NCBI RefSeq assembly: GCF_025869515.1
Contig: NZ_JAOZVR010000047.1
Location: 1 to 64,000 of the forward strand
From: Ferrovibrio sp.
Lineage (GTDB): Bacteria > Pseudomonadota > Alphaproteobacteria > Ferrovibrionales > Ferrovibrionaceae
Length of the DNA: 64,000 nt
Direction of reading: 5' to 3'
The notes below the pieces were generated by a model. It was not told the DNA's origin and searched no databases. It saw only the letters and a program-made list of their open reading frames with translations. Position numbers and translations under genes: made by a program. Below, piece by piece: positions 56,617 to 64,000 of the stretch (positions are counted from its first letter, which is position 1; the number at the start of each line of letters is the position of its first letter).

Positions 56617-58152
56617 GTGCGCACCAGACAGGCCGGCTATGGCCTCACCCTCTTCCTCACCTCGGCCGGCGCGCTGATCGTCGAGATCGTCGCCGGACGC
56701 ATGCTGGCGCCCCATGTCGGCATGTCGCTCTATACCTGGACTGCGATCATCGCCGTGGTGCTGGCCGGCCTGTCGGTCGGCCACTGGATCGGCGGCCTGC
56801 TGGCGGCACCGCATGTGTCACACCGCCGCGCACTGCGCGGCGTTGCTCTCGCCCTGCTGCTGGCCGGGCTGACCGCCGCCGGAGCCGCACCGCTGCTTGG
56901 CATCCTGGCGGGGCTGCTGGGCGGTGAGAGCACCGCGCCACTGCTGCTGATCGTGCTGCTGGCTGCCGGAGTGTTTCTGCTGCCCAGCCTGTTCGTCGGC
57001 GTTGTGTCGCCCGTGCTGACCAAACTGGCCATCGACGATGCGCCCGACCGGCAGGGCCCGATCATCGGCCGCATGTTCGCGCTGGGTGCCGCTGGCAGCA
57101 TTCTCGGCACGCTCAGCGCCGGCTATCTGTTCATTTCCTGGATCGGCTCGACCGGTACCATGCTGGCGGTGGCCGGGCTGTATCTGATTTTCGCCGTGCT
57201 GTTCTGGCAGGGCAGCCGGGCGATCGCCGCGGCTGCGATCCTGACCGTCATCGCCGGCAGTTTCGGCCTGAGCCGCCTGCCTGCCTTTGCCGCGCCCTGC
57301 GCTGCGGAGAGCGACTATTACTGTATCCGCATCGTCGATTTCGCGCCGCAGAGCGGCCGGCCTTCGGCGGCCATGGTACTCGACCATCTGGCGCACAGCA
57401 TCAACGACCGCGACGACCCCACCCTGCTCTACAGCCCCTACCTGCATTTCGTTTCCGAACGCAGCGAGCGGCTGCTGGGCCAGCGTTCGCCGCAGGCCTA
57501 TTTCATCGGCGGCGGCGCCTTCACCCTGCCACGGGCCTGGGCCGCGCGCTATCCCGATGCCTCGCTCACCGTGGCCGAGATCGATCCGGCGGTGACGCAC
57601 ATGGCGACGCAGGCCATGTGGCTCGATCCCGCCGCCCCGGGGCTGCAAATCCGCCATGCCGATGCCCGACGCCTGCTCGCCAGCCTGCCGGCACAGCCGA
57701 CCTTCGATCTGGTGCTGGGCGACGCCTTCCACGATTACGCCATTCCGGCTCATCTGGTGACCCGCGAATTTCACCGCATCATCCTGCAGCGGCTGGCACC
57801 GAATGGCGCTTATGCGATCAACGTGATCGACCAGAGCGAGAATCCGCGCTTCACCTTCAGCCTGGTCAAGACCATGCAGCGCGACTTTCCCGCCGTGGAA
57901 GTCTGGCTCGACGATGATAGCCGCCGGCGCGGCGGGCGCGTCACCTTCGTCGTGCTGGGCCTGCGCGAGGCGAGCGAGAGTGCCGCCCTGCGTGTGTCGC
58001 AGCCTTTCCGCCGCATCTGGCTGCGCTGGCCGCAGGACGATCTCGATGCGCGGATTACGGCTGCAAATGTGCCGGTGCTGACCGACGATTTCGCGCCGGT
58101 CGACCGGCTGATGGCCGGTTTCGTGCTGCGCCCGGATGAGGCCCTGCGCTAA
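56617..58152 (+). CDS. Membrane-embedded spermidine-synthase-like protein
   Basis: The 511-residue protein joins an N-terminal block of about seven membrane helices (LTLFLTSAGALIVEIVAGRM onwards) to a C-terminal spermidine-synthase-like Rossmann domain. That domain contains AYFIGGGAFTLPRAWAARYP, ASLTVAEIDPAV and FDLVLGDAFHDYAIP. This fused architecture is widespread, but its function is unproven; aminopropyl transfer cannot be assumed. I start at a GTG at 56617, without a clear ribosome-binding site, because residues before it look non-coding. It shares overlapping stops with the response-regulator gene on the other strand. Confidence 0.75.
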   Translation: MRTRQAGYGLTLFLTSAGALIVEIVAGRMLAPHVGMSLYTWTAIIAVVLAGLSVGHWIGGLLAAPHVSHRRALRGVALALLLAGLTAAGAAPLLGILAGLLGGESTAPLLLIVLLAAGVFLLPSLFVGVVSPVLTKLAIDDAPDRQGPIIGRMFALGAAGSILGTLSAGYLFISWIGSTGTMLAVAGLYLIFAVLFWQGSRAIAAAAILTVIAGSFGLSRLPAFAAPCAAESDYYCIRIVDFAPQSGRPSAAMVLDHLAHSINDRDDPTLLYSPYLHFVSERSERLLGQRSPQAYFIGGGAFTLPRAWAARYPDASLTVAEIDPAVTHMATQAMWLDPAAPGLQIRHADARRLLASLPAQPTFDLVLGDAFHDYAIPAHLVTREFHRIILQRLAPNGAYAINVIDQSENPRFTFSLVKTMQRDFPAVEVWLDDDSRRRGGRVTFVVLGLREASESAALRVSQPFRRIWLRWPQDDLDARITAANVPVLTDDFAPVDRLMAGFVLRPDEALR

Positions 58153-59141
58153 ACGGCAGGAACTTCGCCGGCTTCCTGTGCAGCCCGGCGCGCCTGGAAA
58201 CGGTCGATCGCCACTGCGACCTCGCCGGCCAGCGCCGAGGCATCGCGGTCGGGATGGAAGAAAGCCAGCACCGCATCGCCCAGCGACTTGAGCAGGTCGA
58301 AGGATGCCTGCCAGTCGTGGGTGAAGACGAAATCCTCTCCCGTTTCATACATCCGCCGCGCCGGCTGCAGCAGCCGCTCGCAGATCTGGCCGACATGGGC
58401 GAGGTCGGTATCGGCAATACGGCGCTGGATATCCTCTGTCGAGGCAATCAGGTCGCGCAGCATGGCCAGGGTATTGGCGTCGGGCATGGTCTGCGCCTTG
58501 TACAGCGGCACGATCTGCGCCGTGACGAAGGCGATGCGGAAGGCCGAGGCGCACAAGCGCTGCCGGTTGATCTGCTCGTTCATCGCCATCACCGCCTGCT
58601 GCAGCATGCGGGCATCGAAGGCCTCGCCGGTCAGCTTGGCACGCATCGGATTGGGCACATCAAACAGCGGCACATTGCTGTCGCGCCGGGCAGAAGCACG
58701 GCGGCGGTCCGGGCCGATATAATCGGAGGTGACGACGAAGGGTTTGCGGTTCATGGCAACCGCTTCGAGACGGTCGAGCAACGCCTTGGTGGAAAGCGGC
58801 TTGACCAGCAGGTCATCCGCACCGGCATCCATCAGCCGGCGCACCACCGATTGTTCAGCTTCCCAGGTGGTGAGAATCACCGGCAGGTAGGGGTTGATGC
58901 CGAGTTTGCCGTGGCGCAGGTCGGCGACGAGCTGCGCCACATTACCGCCTGGCAGGCCGATATCCATCAGGATCAGATCGGGCTGCGCCACCGCCACCAG
59001 GTCGATGAAATTCTCGAGCGTGTCGAATTCACGCAGATTGCCGTAACCGGCGCCGATCATCGCCTGCCGATACAGCGCACGCGATCCCTGTGCGGCGTCG
59101 CCGTACAGGATACGTACCTCGTTGCGGCGCCCCGAATTCAT
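58149..59141 (-). CDS. Response regulator with unrecognised C-terminal half
   Basis: Residues 1-125 form a CheY-like receiver: LILMDIGLPGGN holds the phospho-acceptor aspartate near 58, and DDLLVKPLSTKALLDRL holds the conserved lysine. After the linker SDYIGPDRRRASARR comes a 190-residue helical region (ARMLQQAVMAMNEQINRQRL, FVTAQIVPLYKAQTMPDANT) that I cannot assign to any output domain. There is no DNA-binding or GGDEF motif. No histidine kinase is adjacent. It may act by protein interaction. Confidence 0.8.
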   Translation of the reverse strand: MNSGRRNEVRILYGDAAQGSRALYRQAMIGAGYGNLREFDTLENFIDLVAVAQPDLILMDIGLPGGNVAQLVADLRHGKLGINPYLPVILTTWEAEQSVVRRLMDAGADDLLVKPLSTKALLDRLEAVAMNRKPFVVTSDYIGPDRRRASARRDSNVPLFDVPNPMRAKLTGEAFDARMLQQAVMAMNEQINRQRLCASAFRIAFVTAQIVPLYKAQTMPDANTLAMLRDLIASTEDIQRRIADTDLAHVGQICERLLQPARRMYETGEDFVFTHDWQASFDLLKSLGDAVLAFFHPDRDASALAGEVAVAIDRFQARRAAQEAGEVPAV

Positions 59142-59206
59142 GGACTGATCCTAAGGAGCGTGCCCACCGACAATCAAGCACCAGACTGCGACCAACTGTT
59201 GCCGGG

Positions 59207-61750
59207 TCAACGTATACGGGGTTTGGCACGCGCGGTTGGCGTTGCCGCAAGCGGATTCTCGGGCCAGTCGTGTTTGGGGTATTGACCGCGCATCTCTGCC
59301 CGCACAGCGCGATAGCTCGACTGCCAGAAGCCGGCCAGGTCGCTGGTCACCTGCAAGGGCCGACGCGCCGGCGACAACAGGTGCAGCAGCAATTTGACAC
59401 GGCCGCCGGCAATCGCCGGCGTATCGGCATAACCGAACATTTCCTGCAGGCGCACCGCCAGAACCGGCACTTCGCCCTGTGCATAATCAAGCGGGATATT
59501 CGAGCCCGATGGCACGCGCCAGTGGGTCGGCGCCTCGGCCTCCAGCAGCCTCTGCTGCGCGTAGTCGAGCTGATGGGTCAGGGCCGCCTGCAGATCAATA
59601 CCCGTCAATTGCGACAGTTTGGCGACGCCATCGAGATAGGGTCCGAGCCACTCGGCCAGCCTCTCCATCAGAGCCGGATCGCCCATATCGGGCCAATCGG
59701 CAGCCGAAGGCAAATGCTGACGCAGCAGGGCCACCCGCGCCTGCCACTGCCGCAGGGCCGGCGTCCATGGCAGCACATCGAGGCCGCGCCTGACAATCGC
59801 AGCCAGCAATGCCGCACGGATCGCCTCGGCCGGCGGTTCGGGCAACGGCTGTTCGCGCAGCACCAGGGCGCCGAGTCGACGTTGCCGTCGCGCCAGGACC
59901 GCATTGCTGCGTTCGTCCCATTCGACTGCATCGCGCATCGTGATGGCCGCATTGAACTGCGCCTCGATCCCCGCCTCGTCGATGGGGGCCGCCAGAAAAA
60001 CCCGCGCATCGGCCTGGGCGCCATCGACCTCGGCAATGGCAAGGTAGTCTTCGCGGCCCAGGGCATCGAGCGGATCAAGTTTGGCACCGCGGCCATTGCT
60101 GAGCAGGAAACTGCCGCCGCCGCGTTTTTTCGCGATACGATCGGGATAGGCCAGCGCTATCAGCAGGCCGGCATCCTCGACCGGGCCCAGATGCGGTGCG
60201 GCGCCGATCTGGCGCCGCCAGTCGGAGGCCAGCTTGCGAATCTGCCGTACGGCATTCATATCGACCTGCAGACCATGCGGTGCTGAATGGCGCTCGGACT
60301 CGCCTGCAACAATCTCCAGCCGCCAGCGCAGATCGGCATCGCGTGCCACCCCCCGCGCGGTACTGGGCGGCACCCGGGCGATATCGCGCTCGCCCAGCAG
60401 CGCGGCCAGCGCGCAGGCCAGGCCGCCCAGACCCTGGGCATGACCGCGGATCACCATATGGGCCAGACGCGGATGCAGCGGCAATTCAGCCATTGCCTTA
60501 CCATGCGCAGTGATGGCTCCGCCGGCATCGACGGCTTCCAGATCGCGCAGCAGGGCCTGGGCATAAGCCATCGCCGCAGCCGGCGGCGGGTCGAGCCATG
60601 GCAGGGCCGCCGCGTCGCGCACGCCCCAGGCGGCCAGATCGAGTGCCAGCGGCGTGATATCGGTGACGGCGATTTCCGGCGCGGTGAATTTCGCCAGACC
60701 GCCATGGGCTGCCTCGGCCCACAGGCGATAGCAGATGCCCGGTGCGACACGGCCGGCACGGCCGCGACGCTGATCCGCCGAGGCCTGGCTGACGCGCACG
60801 GTTTCCAGCTTGGCCATGCCGGTAGCGGGAGAAAAGCGCGGCTGGCGCATGTAGCCGCTGTCGACCACCACACGCACGCCTTCGATAGTCAGCGAGCTTT
60901 CGGCAATCGAAGTCGACAGCACCACCTTGCGTCGTCCGGGGGGACTGGGCTGCAGGGCCTGATCCTGCTGGATACCGGGCAGATCGCCATAGAGCGGCAG
61001 CACGCTGACGCTGGCCGGCAGGCGTGCCTCGGCCAGCAGGCTTTCGACGCGGCGGATTTCAGCAATACCGGGCAGAAAAACCAGCAGATCGCCTTCGGTC
61101 TCCAGCAACGCATCCTGCACCGTGCCGGCCACGGCAGCATCCAGGCGCATCTGCGGCGATATCGCACGCCAGCGGGTTTCAACCGGATAGCTCTGGCCCG
61201 AACCGGTTACGATGGCACAATCACCCATCAATCTGGCAAAGGGCGCGGCGTCCAGCGTGGCCGACATGGCCACCAGCCGCAGGTCCGGCCGCAAGGCGGC
61301 CTGCGCTTCCAGGCAGAGGGCAAGGCTGGCATCCGAGTCCAGGCCGCGTTCGTGGCATTCGTCGAACAACACGGCGCTGACGCCCTTCAGCTCCGGATCG
61401 CGCTGCAGGCGACGCAGGAAGACGCCATCGGTGTTCAGCTCGAGGCGCGTCTTCGGTCCCACCTTGCTGTCGAGCCGGACGCGGTAGCCAATGGTTTCCC
61501 CCACCGCCTCGCCCAGCAGATCGGCCATGCGCTTTGCGGCCATGCGTGCTGCCAGCCGCCGCGGTTCCAGAACGATGATGCGGCCGGATCTGAGCCATGG
61601 CTCATTCAGCAGTGCCAGCGGCAGAACCGTGGTTTTGCCCGAGCCGGGCGGCGCCTGCACGACCAGATTGCTTGTCTGCGCCAGGCTTGCGCAGACTTCA
61701 GGCAGAATGGCCTGAATCGGCAATGCATGAGAGAGTTGCAATTTTTGCAA
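59207..61750 (-). CDS. hrpB: ATP-dependent RNA helicase HrpB
   Basis: HrpB is a DEAH/DEAH-like (DExH) helicase. The 847-residue protein has Walker A APPGSGKTTVLPLALL, motif II DECH (LFDECHERG), motif III MSATLD, and motif VI QRRGRAGRVAPG. The HrpB C-terminal domain follows, with LPLHPRLAHM and VLAVRLQEMFGYADTPAIA at the end. No ATG precedes the first motif; the likely start is a TTG at 61750 or one at 61741, followed by LPIQAILPEV. The frame remains open to 62677 opposite the next gene, but that part is not protein-like. Function in RNA metabolism is inferred. Confidence 0.9.
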   Translation of the reverse strand: MQKLQLSHALPIQAILPEVCASLAQTSNLVVQAPPGSGKTTVLPLALLNEPWLRSGRIIVLEPRRLAARMAAKRMADLLGEAVGETIGYRVRLDSKVGPKTRLELNTDGVFLRRLQRDPELKGVSAVLFDECHERGLDSDASLALCLEAQAALRPDLRLVAMSATLDAAPFARLMGDCAIVTGSGQSYPVETRWRAISPQMRLDAAVAGTVQDALLETEGDLLVFLPGIAEIRRVESLLAEARLPASVSVLPLYGDLPGIQQDQALQPSPPGRRKVVLSTSIAESSLTIEGVRVVVDSGYMRQPRFSPATGMAKLETVRVSQASADQRRGRAGRVAPGICYRLWAEAAHGGLAKFTAPEIAVTDITPLALDLAAWGVRDAAALPWLDPPPAAAMAYAQALLRDLEAVDAGGAITAHGKAMAELPLHPRLAHMVIRGHAQGLGGLACALAALLGERDIARVPPSTARGVARDADLRWRLEIVAGESERHSAPHGLQVDMNAVRQIRKLASDWRRQIGAAPHLGPVEDAGLLIALAYPDRIAKKRGGGSFLLSNGRGAKLDPLDALGREDYLAIAEVDGAQADARVFLAAPIDEAGIEAQFNAAITMRDAVEWDERSNAVLARRQRRLGALVLREQPLPEPPAEAIRAALLAAIVRRGLDVLPWTPALRQWQARVALLRQHLPSAADWPDMGDPALMERLAEWLGPYLDGVAKLSQLTGIDLQAALTHQLDYAQQRLLEAEAPTHWRVPSGSNIPLDYAQGEVPVLAVRLQEMFGYADTPAIAGGRVKLLLHLLSPARRPLQVTSDLAGFWQSSYRAVRAEMRGQYPKHDWPENPLAATPTARAKPRIR

Positions 61751-61804
61751 TGTTCGCGCGCCCGACAAGCTGAAATGGTACGATTTTAGCGAAACACCGG
61801 TCAA

Positions 61805-62767
61805 ATGTCCGAAAGCCCCGTTACCGCTCCATCCATCTCGGCCCCCCCGCTCAAGGCTACGCTGATGATGGTCGGCTCGGCCTTCTGTTTCTGCGTCATG
61901 CATGCCTTGGTCGCCAGGGCCTCGCAAGAGGTGCCGCCGATCGAGGTGGCGTTTTTCCGCAACCTTTTCGGCTTCCTGGTGCTGCTCCCCGCCATCATGC
62001 GCAGCCGCTTCATCGCATTCCGCACCACCAAGCTGCACCTGCATGCGGTTCGCGGCGGACTCAACAGCGTTTCGATGATGATGTTCTTCAGCGCGCTGGC
62101 CATCACGCCACTGGCTGAGGCCACCGCGCTGTCCTATACCGCGCCGTTGTTCATGACCATCGGGGCCGTGCTGGTGCTGCATGAAAAGATCCATGCCCGC
62201 CGGATGGTGGCGCTCGCGATCGGCTTCCTCGGCGCGCTGGTGGTGTTGCGGCCCGGCATGGTGCCGATCGGGCTCGGCCCGATGCTGGTGATCGGTTCGA
62301 CCGTGCTCTGGGCCGGGTCGATGCTCGACATCAAGATTCTGGCCCGCACCGATTCCAGCCTCACCATCGCCACCTATATGGTGGTGTTCCTGATGCCCAT
62401 CACGCTGGTGGCCGCCCTGTTCGTCTGGCAGTGGCCGACCTGGGAGCAGCTCGGCATCATGTTCCTGCTCGGCGCCTGTGGCTCGGCCGGCCATATGCTG
62501 TTCACCGAGGCTTTCCGCCATGGCGATACCACGGCCCTGATGCCGCTGGATTTCACCAAGCTGATCTGGGCCTCGATCATCGGCTTCCTGTTTTTCGGCC
62601 AAATGCCCGATATGTGGACCTGGATCGGCGGCACGGTGATTTTTGCCAGCGCCACCTACCTGTCCTATCGCGAGCATCAGCTGGCGCGGCGAGCCAAAAC
62701 GGCACCCCTGACGACAGCTATCCCTCCGGGGCCAGCCACAGCAGCCGCGGAACTGCCCCGAAGTTAG
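61805..62767 (+). CDS. EamA/DMT-family transporter, second copy
   Basis: The 320-residue membrane protein has ten helices in two EamA halves: LMMVGSAFCFCVMHALVARAS opens the first, and LGPMLVIGSTVLWAGSMLDI opens the second. The first half closes with ALSYTAPLFMTIGAVLVL and LHEKIHARRMVALAIGFLGA, a pattern typical of RhaT-like/S-adenosylmethionine-uptake-type members. FFRNLFGFLVLLPAI also matches that subgroup. The substrate remains unassigned. It is divergent from hrpB. Confidence 0.87.
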   Translation: MSESPVTAPSISAPPLKATLMMVGSAFCFCVMHALVARASQEVPPIEVAFFRNLFGFLVLLPAIMRSRFIAFRTTKLHLHAVRGGLNSVSMMMFFSALAITPLAEATALSYTAPLFMTIGAVLVLHEKIHARRMVALAIGFLGALVVLRPGMVPIGLGPMLVIGSTVLWAGSMLDIKILARTDSSLTIATYMVVFLMPITLVAALFVWQWPTWEQLGIMFLLGACGSAGHMLFTEAFRHGDTTALMPLDFTKLIWASIIGFLFFGQMPDMWTWIGGTVIFASATYLSYREHQLARRAKTAPLTTAIPPGPATAAAELPRS

Positions 62768-62904
62768 GCACAGTCACTCTTATTTCGCGGTGCAACACAT
62801 TGTACCTCTAGGGCTATTTACAAGTTCGGCCGAATCCCGTTTGATTTGCACCGCGTTCGGAACACCGGGCGTCAGGGAGCAAAAATTAACGAGCGTTCGG
62901 GATA

Positions 62905-63660
62905 ATGGCCGACGACTATATTCTCACGACCGAGAATCTGACCAAGGAATTCGCCGGCTTCATCGCGGTGAAGGATGTCAATCTCAATGTCCGGCGTCAC
63001 ACGATCCATGCCTTGATCGGGCCGAACGGTGCGGGGAAGACGACATGCTTCAACCTGCTGACGAAATTCCTGATCCCGAGCCGGGGCCAGATCACCTATA
63101 ACGGCCGCGACATCACGAGCCAGAAACCGGCCGATATCGCCCGCAGCGGCATGGTGCGCAGCTTTCAGATTTCCGCGGTATTCCCGCATCTTAGCTTGCT
63201 GGAGAATGTGCGCGTGGCGCTGCAGCGGCCGCTGGGGACCAGCTTCCATTTCTGGCGACCGGAGAGCAGCCTGAATGCGCTGAACGACCGCGCCGAGGAA
63301 CTGCTGACGGCGGTTGGCCTGATCGAGTATCGCAAGAATACTGCTGTGGAACTGCCCTACGGCCGCAAGCGGGCGCTGGAGATTGCCACCACGCTGGCGC
63401 TCGAGCCGGAGATGATGCTGCTGGACGAGCCGATGGCCGGTATGGGCCATGAGGATATCGACAAGATTTCCGAGCTAATCAAGACGGTGGCGAAGAATCG
63501 TACCGTGCTGATGGTCGAGCATAATCTCAGTGTCGTGGCCAGGCTCAGCGACACCATCACGGTACTGCGGCGTGGCGAAATCCTCGCCGAAGGCAATTAC
63601 GAGACGGTGTCAAAGAATCCGGAAGTGATCGAGGCGTATATGGGGACCGGCCATGCATAA
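62905..63660 (+). CDS. livG: Branched-chain amino-acid-type ABC transporter ATPase LivG
   Basis: LivG energises uptake of a substrate by a LIV-type ABC transporter. The 251-residue ATPase has Walker A LIGPNGAGKTTCFNLL near residue 38, an LPYGRKRALEIA signature variant in place of LSGGQ, and Walker B MMLLDEPMAGMGHED with the H-loop VEHNLSVVARL. The Q-loop segment is RSFQISAVFPHLSLLENVRV. livF overlaps its end by 8 bases. The substrate could be amino acids or urea or amides; permease and binding-protein genes lie outside the window. Confidence 0.92.
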   Translation: MADDYILTTENLTKEFAGFIAVKDVNLNVRRHTIHALIGPNGAGKTTCFNLLTKFLIPSRGQITYNGRDITSQKPADIARSGMVRSFQISAVFPHLSLLENVRVALQRPLGTSFHFWRPESSLNALNDRAEELLTAVGLIEYRKNTAVELPYGRKRALEIATTLALEPEMMLLDEPMAGMGHEDIDKISELIKTVAKNRTVLMVEHNLSVVARLSDTITVLRRGEILAEGNYETVSKNPEVIEAYMGTGHA

Positions 63661-64000
63661 CGGATCGATCGAGCTGGCGGTATCCGAACTGAATGCCTGG
63701 TATGGCGAGAGCCATATCCTGCATGGCATGCAGTTCGAGGTGAACAAGGGCGAGGTGGTCACCCTGCTCGGCCGCAATGGCGCCGGCAAGACCACCACGA
63801 TGAAGGCCGTCATGGGCATGATCCCGAGCCGTCAGGGCTCGGTGAAATTCGAAGGCCAGGAGCTGATCCAGCTGCCGTCCAACCGGATCGCCAAGCTGGG
63901 CCTGGCCTTCTGCCCGGAAGAACGTGGTATCTTTTCCAGCCTGAACGTTTACGAGAACCTGACGCTGCCGCCGGTGGTGAAGAGCGGCGGCATGAGTCTG
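63653..64000 (+). CDS. livF: Branched-chain amino-acid-type ABC transporter ATPase LivF, truncated by window
   Basis: LivF is the second ATPase of the LIV-type transporter. The visible 116 codons start at the ATG at 63653, inside the end of livG. They contain LNAWYGESHILHGMQFEV, Walker A LLGRNGAGKTTTMKAVMGM, and the Q-loop region FCPEERGIFSSLNVYENL. The signature and Walker B motifs are expected beyond base 64000. Confidence 0.93.
   Translation, partial: MHNGSIELAVSELNAWYGESHILHGMQFEVNKGEVVTLLGRNGAGKTTTMKAVMGMIPSRQGSVKFEGQELIQLPSNRIAKLGLAFCPEERGIFSSLNVYENLTLPPVVKSGGMSL

Noticed and set aside
61751..62677. N-terminal extension of hrpB to 62677
   Set aside because: It lies opposite the EamA transporter, is Gln/His/Gly-rich and has no similarity to HrpB, whose conserved region begins just after 61741.

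Overview
The window is chromosomal DNA from a high-GC alphaproteobacterium. A Rhodospirillales-type organism is my best guess, but I cannot name a genus. Supporting signs are the canonical dcw order, a split methionine synthase fed by metF and an ArsR-methyltransferase regulator, a Paracoccus-type Sox system, MlaC, ExoD, and a full-length 5-oxoprolinase/hydantoinase protein. Coding density is very high, and many genes are joined by 4-bp ATGA or GTGA overlaps. No gap over 300 bases lacks a gene or RNA. I see no tRNA, rRNA, CRISPR array, insertion sequence or prophage.

Region 1 (1-12740, minus strand) is the division and cell-wall cluster mraZ-rsmH-ftsL-ftsI-murE-murF-mraY-murD-ftsW-murG-murC; murC runs out of the left edge. 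A regular array of TGGGN boxes overlies the candidate mraZ promoter. Region 2 (12900-19700) holds a small secreted protein, a PepSY membrane protein and a TonB-dependent receptor behind a cobalamin riboswitch. It continues with RNase P RNA, an amidase and an EamA exporter. Region 3 (19700-33300) holds single genes and small operons: a winged-helix regulator, 5-oxoprolinase, a glycosyltransferase-like protein, a P-loop kinase, an outer-membrane barrel, a serine hydrolase, a TetR/AidB-like pair with a perfect operator-like palindrome, a lipid kinase, ExoD, and TerC with a structured leader.

Region 4 (33300-37900) has a lower-GC methyltransferase preceded by a 32-codon coupled reading frame, an ArsR/cation-efflux pair, a parS-like site, and a BASS transporter followed by two short-chain dehydrogenases. 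Region 5 (37900-44100, minus strand) is a methionine-cycle operon: ArsR-methyltransferase regulator, metF, two-piece metH and a GNAT. Region 6 (44200-49040) carries mlaC, a PhoR-like kinase, an N-formylglutamate amidohydrolase, a second TerC and an alpha/beta hydrolase.

Region 7 (49100-56600, plus strand) is a thiosulfate-oxidation cluster, soxS-X-Y-Z-A-B-C-D, followed by a periplasmic DsrE-like protein and a SoxW-like thioredoxin. SoxXA loads sulfur onto SoxYZ, SoxB hydrolyses the sulfate group, SoxCD oxidises the sulfane sulfur, and the thioredoxins probably keep the cysteines reduced. Region 8 (56600-64000) has a membrane-anchored spermidine-synthase-like protein, a response regulator with an unrecognised C-terminal half, HrpB helicase, an EamA transporter, livG, and a livF cut by the right edge.
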